Shown: positions 1-12,320 of the stretch, in pieces
Position numbering within the stretch: the first letter of the stretch is position 1
How the letters are laid out: each line of letters opens with the position of its first letter
Source of the DNA: Staphylococcus simiae
GTDB lineage: Bacteria > Bacillota > Bacilli > Staphylococcales > Staphylococcaceae
Length of the DNA stretch: 64,000 nucleotides
NCBI RefSeq assembly: GCF_002902085.1
Contig: NZ_PPQR01000070.1
Span: forward strand, 7,848-71,847
Direction: 5' to 3'
Position numbers and translations under genes: made by a program
Notes under the pieces: model-generated
The model's database searches: none
The model's input: the letters and a program-made list of their open reading frames with translations, nothing else
Told to the model about the DNA's origin: nothing

Positions 1-314
1 AACATAGAAAAATATAGTGATTACAATTGATTGCTAACGCAACAATTGCATAAAAGCTACTAAAGATTAAAATCTAAGTTGCTTTAAAGGATTACAGTTA
101 TCACTATTTGTGCAACTGCATAGGGACCCAACACAGAAAAATTCTTAGCAAAGAATTTTTACAATAATGTGCAAGTTGGGCAAGAGCTAGTAAAGATTGT
201 AAATCTAACTAGCTCTAAATGTGCAAGCTAGGGTACGAGGCTTGAAAAATTAATTATATATTAGTCCAATTTGTTAGAGAACCGACAATGATTAGTCCAC
301 TTTTTTAGAGAATC
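1..314. repeat. STAR-type repeat island, left side cut by window edge
   Basis: This gene-free stretch lies downstream of mazF. It holds GC-rich STAR-like blocks (around 121-180 and 225-240) with small inverted repeats such as AAATTCTTAGCAAAGAATTT. Its right edge reads TATTAGTCC (259-267), 8 bases, AGAGAACC (276-283), which matches the terminal repeat of the islands at 5579 and 42097. A second, degenerate terminal copy follows at once (GATTAGTCC at 290-298, AGAGAATC at 307-314). The first 110 bases read as the reverse complement of part of the island downstream of luxS. No ORF with a ribosome binding site is visible. Confidence 0.75.
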
Positions 315-411
315 AAACAGTAAAGTTAAAAAAAACTTTAGGATTGAACACCTAAAGCTAAAAAACTTAAGACATCCATTTATAATAAACACTATATACA
401 AAGCTTATAAT

Positions 412-471
412 GAATAACTACTTTAGCAAAATATCCTTGTTAATTTTGCTGAGATGAGTAAGTTATTTTTA
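412..471. other. Stem-loop between mazF and the window's left edge
   Basis: A nested inverted repeat has inner arms AGCAAAAT / ATTTTGCT around a 10-base loop and outer arms AATAACT / AGTTATT. It sits 60-120 bases beyond the mazF stop. It could terminate or process the alr-mazEF transcript before the downstream rsbU-sigB genes expected off the left edge. It lacks a clean run of T, so terminator function is uncertain. Confidence 0.4.
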
Positions 472-532
472 TTATAAAATTATTGTCTTCCTAACATTAT
501 TTTATTTGTCTTTGAAAAATTCATATAATAAA

Positions 533-898
533 CTACGAAAGTTTATGTTGACTTAAAGTAGTTAATCCTAAGCTTATAATTAAAGCATTATCTACTTCCT
601 TCATTTTACTTTCTGATAAATACGTTAACTTTTCTTTTAATCGTTTCTTATCAAGCGTTCGTATTTGCTCAAGTAAAATAACTGAATCTTTATCAAGTTT
701 ATATTTCTTTTTTTCAATTTCTACGTGTGTTGGTATTTTGGCTTTATTTATCCTACCTGTTATTGCCGCCACAATAACAGTAGGACTATATTTATTACCA
801 GTATCATTTTGTATAATGACTACAGGTCTTACTCCCCCTTGTTCAGACCCTTGAACTGGTGATAAATCCGCTAAATAAACATCGCCTCTTTTAATCAT
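533..898 (-). CDS. mazF: MazF family endoribonuclease toxin
   Basis: This is a 121-residue PemK/MazF fold protein starting [20 protein letters not shown]. The family RGDVY and [12 protein letters not shown] motifs are intact, and the length matches S. aureus MazF (about 120). Staphylococcal MazF cleaves mRNA at UACAU-type sites and is neutralised by MazE. The start codon overlaps the mazE stop by four bases (ATGA), the usual translational coupling of antitoxin then toxin. It is the last gene of the acpS-alr-mazEF series; in S. aureus the rsbUVW-sigB genes follow. The last eight residues differ from the S. aureus form I remember. Identification is firm. Confidence 0.95.
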   Translation of the reverse strand: MIKRGDVYLADLSPVQGSEQGGVRPVVIIQNDTGNKYSPTVIVAAITGRINKAKIPTHVEIEKKKYKLDKDSVILLEQIRTLDKKRLKEKLTYLSESKMKEVDNALIISLGLTTLSQHKLS

Positions 899-1065
899 TC
901 ATTCGACGAGTTAGAAGATAAATATGATTCATTACAATCACATGCTTCGCACTCTATTGGGAAAGCTTCGTTCGCTAGGGAGAGATTTAAATCTGCCATT
1001 TGTGAATATCCTTCTTTTAAAGATTGTTCTAAACTATGACTTCTATTTTGGCTAAATGATAACAT
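895..1065 (-). CDS. mazE: MazE antitoxin
   Basis: This 56-residue antitoxin starts [20 protein letters not shown]. The ATG at 1063-1065 is chosen because GGAGG lies seven bases upstream and because staphylococcal MazE has this length. An in-frame extension of eight residues upstream would swallow the ribosome binding site. Family knowledge: MazE binds MazF and blocks its RNase activity, and is itself degraded by ClpCP. The C-terminal part is acidic and carries two cysteines (CEACDC). It overlaps mazF by four bases and follows alr by 84 bases. Confidence 0.93.
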   Translation of the reverse strand: MLSFSQNRSHSLEQSLKEGYSQMADLNLSLANEAFPIECEACDCNESYLSSNSSNE

Positions 1066-1149
1066 ATGAGAACCTCCATCCGAGTTCAAAAGTTATTAAT
1101 TGTACTTTAATTACTTTTATGATAACAAATTTTAATAATACTGACTATA

Positions 1150-2298
1150 TTATTTTAATAATTCATTTGTCACATCTATGTCATCACCATCATGATAGAC
1201 TCTTGGTAATCTTCTTGATAAATTACAAAGTACTTCATAAACAATTGTTTGCTGTTTATGAGCAGCTTGTTCAACAGACTGTTTACTGTCGCGATGATTA
1301 TCAAATAAAATAACTGAATCACCCGTTTTAACATTTTCAGGTGCTTTAACAATCATTTGATCCATGCAAACTCGACCAATAACTTCGCATTGATGTCCAT
1401 TTACGTTGACATAACTTCCTTGCATCACTCTCAAGTAACCATCAGCATACCCAATTGGTAAAACTGCTATTTTTGTTGCTGCTGTTGCAGTATAAGTGGC
1501 ACCATAGCTAACTGATTCACCTGCCAATAAAGATTTAACTTGAACAACATTAGTTACTAGTTGAATACTAGGTCTTAAGTGTACTTTAACATTATCTTTC
1601 ACATATTCAGATGGATAATATCCATATAAAGCTATTCCCGGTCTGACGGCATTACAAAATTGACCATCCATTAATAATGTTGCTGCTGAATTTTGACAAT
1701 GTACATATTGAGGCTTTTCAAATTGATTCACCATATCTTTAAATAATTGATATTGTTCAGTCGTATATTCGCCTGGTTCATCGGCGCAAGCAAAATGAGT
1801 ATATACACCTTCAAAGACAAGTTGTTCTTGTTGAGCAATTATATCAATCACTTCTTGATACTCATCACTCTCTTTAATACCTAGTCTACCCATACCCGTA
1901 TCTACTTTGACATGTAACCAAAGTTTCTTAATTTGATCACTTGATATGTTCTTAATCATTTCTTTTAACCATTGTTTGGATGGTGCTGTTAATGCTACAC
2001 GATGCTGAATAGCTTTATCAACGTCTTCTGGTGGAATAACTCCTAACACTAATATTTTTGCAGTGATACCATGCATGCGAAGTTCAATTGCTTCATCTAA
2101 TGTTGCCACTGCAAAAAATGTTGCCCCATGGTTCATTAAATGCTGTGCTACTTTAACACTACCTAATCCATAAGCGTTGGCTTTAATTACTGCAATAACT
2201 GTCTTATTGTGGTGTAACGTGCTAATCGTATTAAAATTTGCAGCTACTGCATTTAAATCTACATTGATATATGCCGAACGGTAATATTTATCTGCCAT
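1150..2298 (-). CDS. alr: Alanine racemase
   Basis: This fold-type III PLP enzyme of 382 residues interconverts L- and D-alanine in the cytoplasm to feed D-Ala-D-Ala ligase (ddl, also in this window). The PLP lysine is K39 in the [11 protein letters not shown] motif, and the catalytic tyrosine is Y265 in SVSYGATY. The full family length is present. It lies between acpS and mazE, as in the S. aureus sigB locus. From memory the sequence seems to differ from S. aureus Alr1 at roughly one residue in five, more than strain variation, which argues for a sister species. Confidence 0.97.
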   Translation of the reverse strand: MADKYYRSAYINVDLNAVAANFNTISTLHHNKTVIAVIKANAYGLGSVKVAQHLMNHGATFFAVATLDEAIELRMHGITAKILVLGVIPPEDVDKAIQHRVALTAPSKQWLKEMIKNISSDQIKKLWLHVKVDTGMGRLGIKESDEYQEVIDIIAQQEQLVFEGVYTHFACADEPGEYTTEQYQLFKDMVNQFEKPQYVHCQNSAATLLMDGQFCNAVRPGIALYGYYPSEYVKDNVKVHLRPSIQLVTNVVQVKSLLAGESVSYGATYTATAATKIAVLPIGYADGYLRVMQGSYVNVNGHQCEVIGRVCMDQMIVKAPENVKTGDSVILFDNHRDSKQSVEQAAHKQQTIVYEVLCNLSRRLPRVYHDGDDIDVTNELLK

Positions 2299-2361
2299 AA
2301 TTATTCCTCCTATTATTAATTATTCTATCTTCATCTGCTCAAGTTACTTAATATAGTTTGT

Positions 2362-2718
2362 TTATTTTTCTATTTCTAATAACACTTGGCTCATTGCGTA
2401 ATTTTCTGTATGTGTAATACTAACATGTACTTTGTAACCAGGATAAGTAATACATGGTTTCCCTAAGTCATCGTTATAACAATCAATATCATTAAATGAG
2501 ACTTGTTGTCCTAATCCTGTTCCTAAAGCTTTACTAAAGGCCTCTTTAACTGCAAAACGTCCAGCTAAAAATTCAATTTTACGTTGTTCATTGCTAAATT
2601 TATAAAATTTCTGTTGTTCATTTGACGTTAAAATACGTTCTACTAACTTTGGTTGTTTAGCGTACACTTTTTTTATTCTTGCTATTTCTATTAAATCAAC
2701 ACCTATGCCATAAATCAT
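2362..2718 (-). CDS. acpS: Holo-[acyl-carrier-protein] synthase
   Basis: AcpS (118 residues) transfers the 4'-phosphopantetheine arm of CoA to apo-acyl carrier protein, which fatty acid synthesis requires. The family N-terminus [12 protein letters not shown] carries the metal-binding Asp8. The [14 protein letters not shown] motif carries the second metal-binding Glu and the CoA-contacting lysine. It lies 63 bases upstream of alr on the same strand. Confidence 0.96.
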   Translation of the reverse strand: MIYGIGVDLIEIARIKKVYAKQPKLVERILTSNEQQKFYKFSNEQRKIEFLAGRFAVKEAFSKALGTGLGQQVSFNDIDCYNDDLGKPCITYPGYKVHVSITHTENYAMSQVLLEIEK

Positions 2719-2765
2719 AATATATCCTCTTTTACTAAAAATTGTTTTGGATTATACAATTACAT

Positions 2766-3239
2766 CTAACTTATTGTCCGCTTTTCGTTAATTACTTGTT
2801 TTAATATTTGTGCTTGCTTATTTTTAATCAACTCAATATGTGAATTTCCACCAGCTGTTGATAACGTTAATGTTGCTAATTGATAACGTCTCATTAACAA
2901 GCCTTCTTTTATATCAATATTTTGAATACGAAAATACGGAATGATATTTTCTTTCACAAAAAAGATACCTCTCCTGATGCGAATTTCATCTTCATCAATA
3001 ATATAGCGAAAATAATGATAGCGATAATTCGGCATTATCAATAACATAACTATCATTATTAATAGCCATAATATAATACTTAATATTATTACTATCCTAT
3101 TTGACATGATATGCCAAAGATAACCATTTAGTAAGTTAAAAGCAATTAATACTATCGTTATTAAGGTAACCCATATTAACAACGCACCTAATCTCATTAC
3201 TTTTTTGGCATTGGGTGCCATAAAATTAATTTCTTTCAT
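2766..3239 (-). CDS. PH-domain (YdbS-like) membrane protein
   Basis: This protein has about 157 residues from the ATG at 3239, chosen for its AGAGGTG site seven bases upstream. A longer in-frame start at 3296 lies inside the preceding gene. Two adjacent hydrophobic segments (about residues 16-38 and 45-65 from the chosen start) are followed by a bacterial PH2-type domain of about 80 residues (YFRIQNIDIKEGLLMRRYQL region). It overlaps the end of the 520-residue gene by 14 bases, so the three PH genes 5254 to 2766 are translationally coupled. Homologues are uncharacterised; B. subtilis ydbST give resistance to some antimicrobial peptides. Confidence 0.85.
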   Translation of the reverse strand: MKEINFMAPNAKKVMRLGALLIWVTLITIVLIAFNLLNGYLWHIMSNRIVIILSIILWLLIMIVMLLIMPNYRYHYFRYIIDEDEIRIRRGIFFVKENIIPYFRIQNIDIKEGLLMRRYQLATLTLSTAGGNSHIELIKNKQAQILKQVINEKRTIS

Positions 3240-4788
3240 GACTTTCACCTCTTTCAAACCAATCTTTAAGTATGAGAACTTGCTTCTCTGTTGCAAACTT
3301 CAAACCTATTTTCTTCTTATCTAAACCTTTGGCAATAATCACTTTAAAGTTAATTAAATGACTACGTTTAAGTAGCGGATGTTGAAAGGTGTCAAATCCA
3401 ATTATTTTATTTCTTTTTAAATAATATGTTCGACGATTGAATAAAGTTATAGTTCGTATAGTTAGTTCATTATTAGTTATTTTTAATCCAGCATTTTTAG
3501 TATAAATGATAGCTTTGACAATAAATAATAAAATCACGATTGTTGCCATAGACACTATTAACCATAAAAATTGTGACCAAAAATATAAACAGCATACTGT
3601 TACAGCTATAACAACAAGCGTTGGAATTAGAAAATGTCTATGAAACCCTTTCCTTGGCATCCCTGGTACTATCTGCTGAAATTCCATTTCTGGAATTAAT
3701 TTTTGAATAACTTGATATGCGTGTTTTCTTTTTATAAAAGGAAGAACTATAATATTACCATTGTTATTACCGTCATCATTATCATTATTGATGTTAAAAT
3801 CACTAGTTATTATAAAATGAATGGCTGTGTACCCAAATATTCTTCTTACATATGATTGCTGCTCAACGATAGCTTGAACTCTTTCTGTTGGAACCGTTAT
3901 TTTCTTTTTGTTAAAAAGTCCATACGTAATTTTTAATTGCTTGGCATCATATGTAACACAGAAATCAAAGTATCTCATGATATTCAAAATTGTTCCGACA
4001 ACATAGCTTATAGCGATAATACAAACAACTATCGCTATTATAGTGATAGTTAAAGCATGCGCAATCACTCCAAATGTCTCACCTAGTTTTGACCATGGGA
4101 TAAAGTTAGAGAATACACCAAATGTAGGTCCGATTGTCGCAAATGCTAAGCCAATGGCACCACTTGTCAGTGACATAAAAAGTAACTGTTTAAATGGCAT
4201 ATGATAAATTTGCTGTTGTAAAAGCTTATCATTGGTATTGTATTTATCTTTGTCTTGGACCCTATCTTTATTAATTTCAATATCAACTTTATCTTGATTT
4301 ATTTGGTTAACTTCTGTATTTTTACCGTTTAATATTTCTAACTGCAGATGATCGATTTGTTGTTCAATGAGTTCACTTTGTTTTTTAGTAATAACACTCA
4401 ACTCAATACCATCACTCGGCGTCTTAATTTTAAGTTCAACCCCACCTATCAATTGATTAATAAGTGTTTGTGACGTATCAATTGATTGAATTCGTTCAAT
4501 ATTTAATTCTTTTCTTTCTTTATTAAATAATCCTTTAGTAAGGATAAATTTGTCGTTGTCAATCCAATATCTCGTCGTATATGCTTTAATAATTTGACTG
4601 CAATAAGTTATAACAAAAATAGTAAATAACAAGCCAGGCCATATGTATGATTTAGGATTTGAAAAATCAAAATCTTTCAACTGAAAGAATATAAAAACAA
4701 TAAAAACAAAGAAATTTTGTTTAATGGCTGTAATTAAACCATTTACATATGAAATCGGGTGAAGTTTATTTGGACTAGACATCATCAT
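3226..4788 (-). CDS. Multi-domain PH (YdbT-like) membrane protein
   Basis: This 520-residue protein has three repeats of paired membrane helices followed by a PH2-like domain. The repeat signature appears as KGLFNKERKELNIERIQSID, then YGLFNKKKITVPTERVQAI, then TITLFNRRTYYLKRNKIIGF. A polar Lys/Asp/Asn-rich stretch near residues 165-190 and an Asn/Asp run (NINNDNDDGNNNGN) near 335 look like flexible loops. Three consecutive ATGs (4788, 4785, 4782) follow a GAGGGGAG site; the second or third has better spacing. It overlaps both flanking PH genes. The function is unknown; YdbT family membership is inferred from architecture. Confidence 0.88.
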   Translation of the reverse strand: MMMSSPNKLHPISYVNGLITAIKQNFFVFIVFIFFQLKDFDFSNPKSYIWPGLLFTIFVITYCSQIIKAYTTRYWIDNDKFILTKGLFNKERKELNIERIQSIDTSQTLINQLIGGVELKIKTPSDGIELSVITKKQSELIEQQIDHLQLEILNGKNTEVNQINQDKVDIEINKDRVQDKDKYNTNDKLLQQQIYHMPFKQLLFMSLTSGAIGLAFATIGPTFGVFSNFIPWSKLGETFGVIAHALTITIIAIVVCIIAISYVVGTILNIMRYFDFCVTYDAKQLKITYGLFNKKKITVPTERVQAIVEQQSYVRRIFGYTAIHFIITSDFNINNDNDDGNNNGNIIVLPFIKRKHAYQVIQKLIPEMEFQQIVPGMPRKGFHRHFLIPTLVVIAVTVCCLYFWSQFLWLIVSMATIVILLFIVKAIIYTKNAGLKITNNELTIRTITLFNRRTYYLKRNKIIGFDTFQHPLLKRSHLINFKVIIAKGLDKKKIGLKFATEKQVLILKDWFERGESHERN

Positions 4789-5254
4789 CCACTCCCCTCA
4801 ATTGTTTAAAAGTTACTTCTTGAATAATATTCGTTTGTTGTTCATCTAGAATTGGTAAGATGACTTCATGTCCTGCAGTCACAAAGACTATTTGATATAA
4901 CTTAAACATTCTGCTTATAGGGTTTGTCTTTACTTGAAGATATTGTAATCTTTCTATTTTTGTAGCTTGTATGGTTTCTATAAAGCATTTAGAACGATAT
5001 TGAATCATATTAGGAGCTACTGAATAAGAAAGACAGCGATACTTATATAATGGCGTAATTATAAGTTGACCTACACTTAATATAAATAATAATAGGAGAA
5101 CATAAATCAAGTAAGGGTGCCAATCGAAATGTCGCCATAATAAATAAAATATGACATACCATGCCATATCTTGTAAAAATTTAATGATACTAATCACTAT
5201 ATAATATGATAAAGCTGATTTAGGACTTTTCTTAAAAGCGTGTACTGATGACAT
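4775..5254 (-). CDS. PH-domain (YdbS-like) membrane protein
   Basis: This 159-residue protein has two hydrophobic segments (about residues 18-40 and 46-68) and then a PH2 domain (IQATKIERLQYLQVKTNPIS) that mirrors the repeats in the next gene. It is the first of three overlapping genes and ends 14 bases inside the following start. No promoter could be assigned confidently in the repeat-free stretch upstream. The function is unknown; the family is named for B. subtilis YdbS. Confidence 0.86.
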   Translation of the reverse strand: MSSVHAFKKSPKSALSYYIVISIIKFLQDMAWYVIFYLLWRHFDWHPYLIYVLLLLFILSVGQLIITPLYKYRCLSYSVAPNMIQYRSKCFIETIQATKIERLQYLQVKTNPISRMFKLYQIVFVTAGHEVILPILDEQQTNIIQEVTFKQLRGVDDDV

Positions 5255-5578
5255 ATTGACAACACTCCTAACTAAAAGATCACAATGTCATTCATTTTTC
5301 ACTTCTTTTTCTTCACTATTACTTGATATTATAGCATATCTCATACATGTATCTTAAGAGGACAATGATGAACATAGCTTTCATTTTTAGTTCATTCAAA
5401 CCTTCTAACAACTTATGATGATAAATTTCATTTACTACAACATTTATTGTCGAATATTAAATATAATAGTGTTAAATTTTATTGTAAGGTTTTTCCTAGT
5501 CATCGCTGTACTTTCATGAAAACAATGACGCCTTGATGTATCATTATAGTTTTAGTTATAGGCCATCAATAAAAAATC
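5255..5578. other. Gene-free stretch between the PH genes and a repeat island
   Basis: These 324 AT-rich bases have no ORF with a ribosome binding site and no clear terminator. From memory of S. aureus gene order, the kdpFABC and kdpDE genes lie between the PH-domain genes and cshA. None is present here, and I see no recognisable kdp remnant. Confidence 0.6.
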
Positions 5579-6019
5579 GGTTCTCTAACAAATTGGACTG
5601 ATACATAATTATTTTTTAAGCCTCGCACCCCAGCCTGCACATTATAGTTAAAATTCTGTTGGCAGAATTTTTCTTTGCTGGGACCCCAATGCCCAACTTG
5701 TGCGTTACATTAAAAATTCTATTTATAGAATTTTTCTATGTTGGGGCCCAATGCTCAACTTGCATTTCTTGTAGAAACTGTTTCACAATTTCTCTGTGTT
5801 GGGTCCCTACCTCAGGAGTCTCGGCTTGAAAATAATTTATATTTTAAATTATTCACTTTTTATTTATCAGTCCTGAAAAATAGAGAACCTTTATCAGTCC
5901 TAAAAATAGAGAACCTTTATCAGTCCTAAAAATAGAGAACCTTTATCAGTCCTAAAAATAGAGAACCTTTATCAGTCCTAAAAATAGAGAACCTTTATCA
6001 GTCCTAAAAATAGAGAACC
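5579..6019. repeat. Full-length composite repeat element with terminal inverted repeats
   Basis: The left end is GGTTCTCT (5579-5586), 8 bases, GGACTGATA (5595-5603). The right end is TATCAGTCC (5865-5873), 8 bases, AGAGAACC (first at 5882-5889). The two ends are inverted copies with only the 8-base AT-rich spacer differing. Between them lie STAR-like blocks: TGTTGGGGCCC at 5739-5749, TGTTGGGTCCC near 5800 and CTGGGACCCC near 5678, separated by small hairpins such as AATTCTATTTATAGAATT. The right end is amplified in tandem (see 5863-6019). The element codes for nothing convincing. Confidence 0.85.
5863..6019. repeat. 26-bp tandem repeat, six copies
   Basis: The unit TTTATCAGTCCTAAAAATAG plus AGAACC is repeated. 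The motif GAGAACC recurs at 5883, 5909, 5935, 5961, 5987 and 6013, an exact 26-base period over five intervals. The first copy is one base longer, with a G (CCTGAAAAAT). The unit is the terminal inverted repeat of the surrounding composite element, so only the element's end has been multiplied. It is likely variable in copy number between isolates. Confidence 0.95.
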
Positions 6020-6064
6020 TAAAAAATCTCGGATACATTAGCATCCGAGATTTGAAAATATTAT

Positions 6065-7931
<1,867 letters not shown>

Positions 7932-8042
7932 TTGGGGCCCCAGCAAAGAAAAATTCTGGCAACAGAATTTTTACAATAATGTGCAAGCTGGGGTGCGAGG
8001 CTTAAAAAATAATTATGTATCAGTCCAATTTGGGAGAGAACC
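7932..8042. repeat. Half composite repeat element (one end plus STAR core)
   Basis: The sequence runs from a GGGGCCCC block through CAGAATTTTT, GTGCAAGCTGGGGTGCGAGG and on to the terminal repeat TATCAGTCC (8018-8026), 8 bases, AGAGAACC (8035-8042). It equals one side of the islands at 5579 and 42097 in reverse orientation. No matching opposite end is found upstream, so this copy is truncated. It lies between cshA and murF. Confidence 0.8.
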
Positions 8043-8100
8043 TAAATAAAAGCCCCAGATAAACAATCTAGGACTATAAGTTCATATATAATAATTTTTG

Positions 8101-9459
8101 TTATTTTAATAAAGCATTAACAATATCTTCTAATTTCATACCTCTTGAGCCTTTAACCAAAATATTATCTTGTGGTTGTAAAAGTTGTTGCAAATCATCA
8201 ATCAATTGTTGTTTATCATGATAATGTGTTGCACTCGCAACATGATGTTGTCCTGTCTGATGAATAAATTGAGCATCATCCCCATAAGTGAATAGCATAT
8301 CGATATGTTTATGTTTTAAATATTCTCCGACTTCTTTATGCATCATTTGACTATTAGGACCTAATTCTAGCACATCAGCTAAAATGATAATATTACGCCC
8401 ATGTAATGCACTTAATGTATCAATTGCAGCTTTCATACTCGTAGGACTTGCATTATAAGCATCATTAATAATTGTAATATTATTAGCTAAAACATGCTGT
8501 TCCATTCTCATCCCTGTTAATGTTACATGTTTAATATTGTTATAAATCACATCATATGATAGACCTAACGTTTTACCTACTGCAATAGCAATAGTGGCAT
8601 TCTTCATATTATGTACACCTAATATAGGTAGTTCATAACTTTCTTCATTATTAATAGTAAAAGCAATACCATTCATTTCTTTATCTTCAATATGACAAAC
8701 TAAATCATTTTGGTTATTCAAACCGATACTTATACATTTGGCATTAGCTACTTTATCAACATGTGGCTTCAATAGTGGTTCGTCACCATCATAAATAAAT
8801 GTGCCATTTTTTTTCAATCCAATCGTTATTTCAGCTTTAGCTTGAGCGATGCCTTCTCTCGATCCTAAATCTTGCATATGAGATTCACCGATATTTGTAA
8901 TAATTGCTATATCTGGTTTAGCTAAATTTGATAATAACTCAATTTCATGGAAACCTGACATCCCCATTTCTAGAATAGAAATTTCAGTATCTTCATTAAG
9001 ATCTAATATCGTTAATGGTAAACCAATTTCATTATTATAATTACCTTGTGTCTTTTTAACCCTAAATTCTGTATGCAAGACACTTTCTATCATATCCTTA
9101 GTTGTTGTCTTGCCATTTGAACCAGTCACTGCAATCACTTTAGGGTCAACATAACGTAAATATGCTTCAGCAAGTTGCTGTAAAGCCGTTAATGTATCTT
9201 CGACCCAAATAATTGGTCCTACCACATCATCTGATAATTCAGTTCCTTTTTGATAAAACGATGCACCAGCACCATCATTCAGAGCTTGAGCTACATATTG
9301 ATGTCCATCGACGTTCTCACCTTTAAAAGGAATAAATAACATATCTTTGGCGATTGCTCTTGAATCAATTGTTACACCATTGATTGCTCTATCTAAAAAT
9401 TGATTATCTATGTCGCAAGGTATCCATTCTTTTACTTGTTGTAATGTCACATTAATCAT
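8101..9459 (-). CDS. murF: UDP-N-acetylmuramoyl-tripeptide--D-alanyl-D-alanine ligase
   Basis: MurF (452 residues) adds the D-Ala-D-Ala dipeptide to UDP-MurNAc-tripeptide, the last cytoplasmic step of the muropeptide precursor. The ATP loop [13 protein letters not shown] lies near residue 110, followed by a Mur-ligase central domain and a C-terminal domain with [10 protein letters not shown]. It starts 14 bases after ddl ends, so ligase substrate and product enzymes are co-transcribed. The ribosome binding site is GAGGTT. Confidence 0.97.
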   Translation of the reverse strand: MINVTLQQVKEWIPCDIDNQFLDRAINGVTIDSRAIAKDMLFIPFKGENVDGHQYVAQALNDGAGASFYQKGTELSDDVVGPIIWVEDTLTALQQLAEAYLRYVDPKVIAVTGSNGKTTTKDMIESVLHTEFRVKKTQGNYNNEIGLPLTILDLNEDTEISILEMGMSGFHEIELLSNLAKPDIAIITNIGESHMQDLGSREGIAQAKAEITIGLKKNGTFIYDGDEPLLKPHVDKVANAKCISIGLNNQNDLVCHIEDKEMNGIAFTINNEESYELPILGVHNMKNATIAIAVGKTLGLSYDVIYNNIKHVTLTGMRMEQHVLANNITIINDAYNASPTSMKAAIDTLSALHGRNIIILADVLELGPNSQMMHKEVGEYLKHKHIDMLFTYGDDAQFIHQTGQHHVASATHYHDKQQLIDDLQQLLQPQDNILVKGSRGMKLEDIVNALLK

Positions 9460-9473
9460 AATAACAACCTCAA

Positions 9474-10860
<1,387 letters not shown>

Positions 10861-12060
10861 ATGAACTATTCATCTCGTCAGCAACTGGATAAACATTGGT
10901 TACGAAAAATAGACTGGATATTAGTAGCAACGATTACAGTATTAGCTATATTTAGTGTATTACTCATTAATTCAGCAATGGGTGGTGGCCAATACAGTGC
11001 TAATTTCGGTACAAGACAAATTTTATATTATATATTAGGCACAATATTAGCAGTAATAATTATGCTAATATCACCTAAAAAAATTAAAAATTACACATAT
11101 ATTTTGTATATTATCTTTAATATATTACTTATTGGTTTATTGATAATTCCAGAATCTCCAATTACACCAATCATTAATGGTGCAAAAAGTTGGTATAGTT
11201 TTGGTCCAATTAGTATACAACCATCTGAATTTATGAAAATTATACTTATTTTAGTACTTGCTAGGGTTGTAGCTAAACATAATCAATTTACTTTCAATAA
11301 GTCATTTCAAAGTGATTTATTGTTATTCTTTAAAATTATCGGTGTGTCTTTAATTCCAAGTATGTTAATCCTATTTCAAAATGATTTAGGTACAACTTTA
11401 GTATTAGCAGCAATTATAGGTGGTGTCATGTTAGTTAGTGGTATAACTTGGCGTATACTTGCCCCTATTTTCATCACTGGTATGGTAATAGGTGCTACAG
11501 TTATATTAGGCATATTGTATGCTCCTTCACTAATTGAAAAGTTATTAGGTGTTCAAGTTTATCAAATGGGACGTATCAATTCATGGTTAGATCCATACAC
11601 ATACAGTAGTGGTGATGGTTACCATTTAACAGAATCGCTTAAAGCAATTGGCTCTGGACAATTAATTGGTAAAGGATACAACCATGGTGAAGTTTATATT
11701 CCTGAAAATCATACTGACTTTATTTTTTCAGTTATTGGTGAAGAAATGGGGTTTTTAGGCGCAGTATTATTAATCTTAGTCTTTTTATTTTTAATCTTCC
11801 ATTTAATTAGACTCGCTACTAAAACTGAAGATCAATTCAGTAAAATTTTTATTGCTGGTTATGTAACTTTACTTGTATTCCATATTTTACAAAATATTGG
11901 TATGACGATTCAGTTACTACCCATCACAGGTATACCATTGCCATTTATCAGTTACGGCGGTAGCTCTTTATGGAGTTTAATGGCTGGTATTGGTGTCATA
12001 TTATCTATTTATTACCACGAACCAAAAAAATATAAAGACCTATATTATGCTAAATCCTAG
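10861..12060 (+). CDS. rodA: SEDS-family peptidoglycan polymerase RodA
   Basis: This 399-residue multipass membrane protein of the FtsW/RodA/SpoVE family is a glycosyltransferase that polymerises lipid II with a partner class B PBP. About ten hydrophobic segments are visible. Family motifs include the GAKSW and QPSEFMKI region, YQMGRINSWLDP, SLKAIGSGQ, PENHTDFIFSVIGEE and the C-terminal LPITGIPLPFISYGGSS. It is transcribed opposite to ddl-murF and followed by a strong terminator. I call RodA rather than FtsW because this locus carries rodA in S. aureus. Confidence 0.93.
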   Translation: MNYSSRQQLDKHWLRKIDWILVATITVLAIFSVLLINSAMGGGQYSANFGTRQILYYILGTILAVIIMLISPKKIKNYTYILYIIFNILLIGLLIIPESPITPIINGAKSWYSFGPISIQPSEFMKIILILVLARVVAKHNQFTFNKSFQSDLLLFFKIIGVSLIPSMLILFQNDLGTTLVLAAIIGGVMLVSGITWRILAPIFITGMVIGATVILGILYAPSLIEKLLGVQVYQMGRINSWLDPYTYSSGDGYHLTESLKAIGSGQLIGKGYNHGEVYIPENHTDFIFSVIGEEMGFLGAVLLILVFLFLIFHLIRLATKTEDQFSKIFIAGYVTLLVFHILQNIGMTIQLLPITGIPLPFISYGGSSLWSLMAGIGVILSIYYHEPKKYKDLYYAKS

Positions 12061-12098
12061 TAATTGAAACTTAGACAACATCATATATAATTATTTTT

Positions 12099-12142
12099 AA
12101 TCCTAGATAGTCAGCAATTTTGTTGACTATCTAGGATTTTTT
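12099..12142 (+). terminator. rodA terminator
   Basis: An inverted repeat of AATCCTAGATAGTCA with its complement encloses a 10-base loop, followed by TTTTTT. It lies about 40 bases after the rodA stop. Confidence 0.9.
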
Positions 12143-12214
12143 CGTTGCAAATTTTAAGTATTAAAGATAAATTGATAGGTTCATGAACACTTTGTACGAG
12201 TTGTTTATAAATCG

Positions 12215-12262
12215 AAAAAAGTGCTAATCATGACGCTCATATTAGGTCATTAATTAGCACTT
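12215..12262 (-). terminator. Terminator of the 45-residue small protein gene
   Basis: Read on the minus strand, AAGTGCTAAT...ATTAGCACTT forms a long stem followed by TTTT. It lies 59 bases after the small gene's stop, which supports that gene being a real transcription unit. Confidence 0.82.
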
Positions 12263-12320
12263 ACAAACTTTTGTATTCAACATAAAAAGTTATTTAATTA
12301 TATTTCTCATATACAGTCAA

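Noticed and set aside
1056-1313. Plus-strand frame opposite alr and mazE
   Set aside because: It is the antisense shadow of well-identified genes and has no ribosome binding site.
5738-5929. A 63-residue frame inside the repeat island, similar to one at 42322-42507 (shared PQESRL and FYLSVLKNREP)
   Set aside because: Both lie wholly inside copies of the composite repeat, have no ribosome binding site, and their similarity is explained by the DNA repeat.
5863-6019. CRISPR array
   Set aside because: The 26-base units are directly adjacent with no spacers and no cas genes; it is a simple tandem repeat.
5579-6019. Insertion sequence
   Set aside because: Inverted ends exist but there is no transposase frame; at most it is a non-autonomous element.
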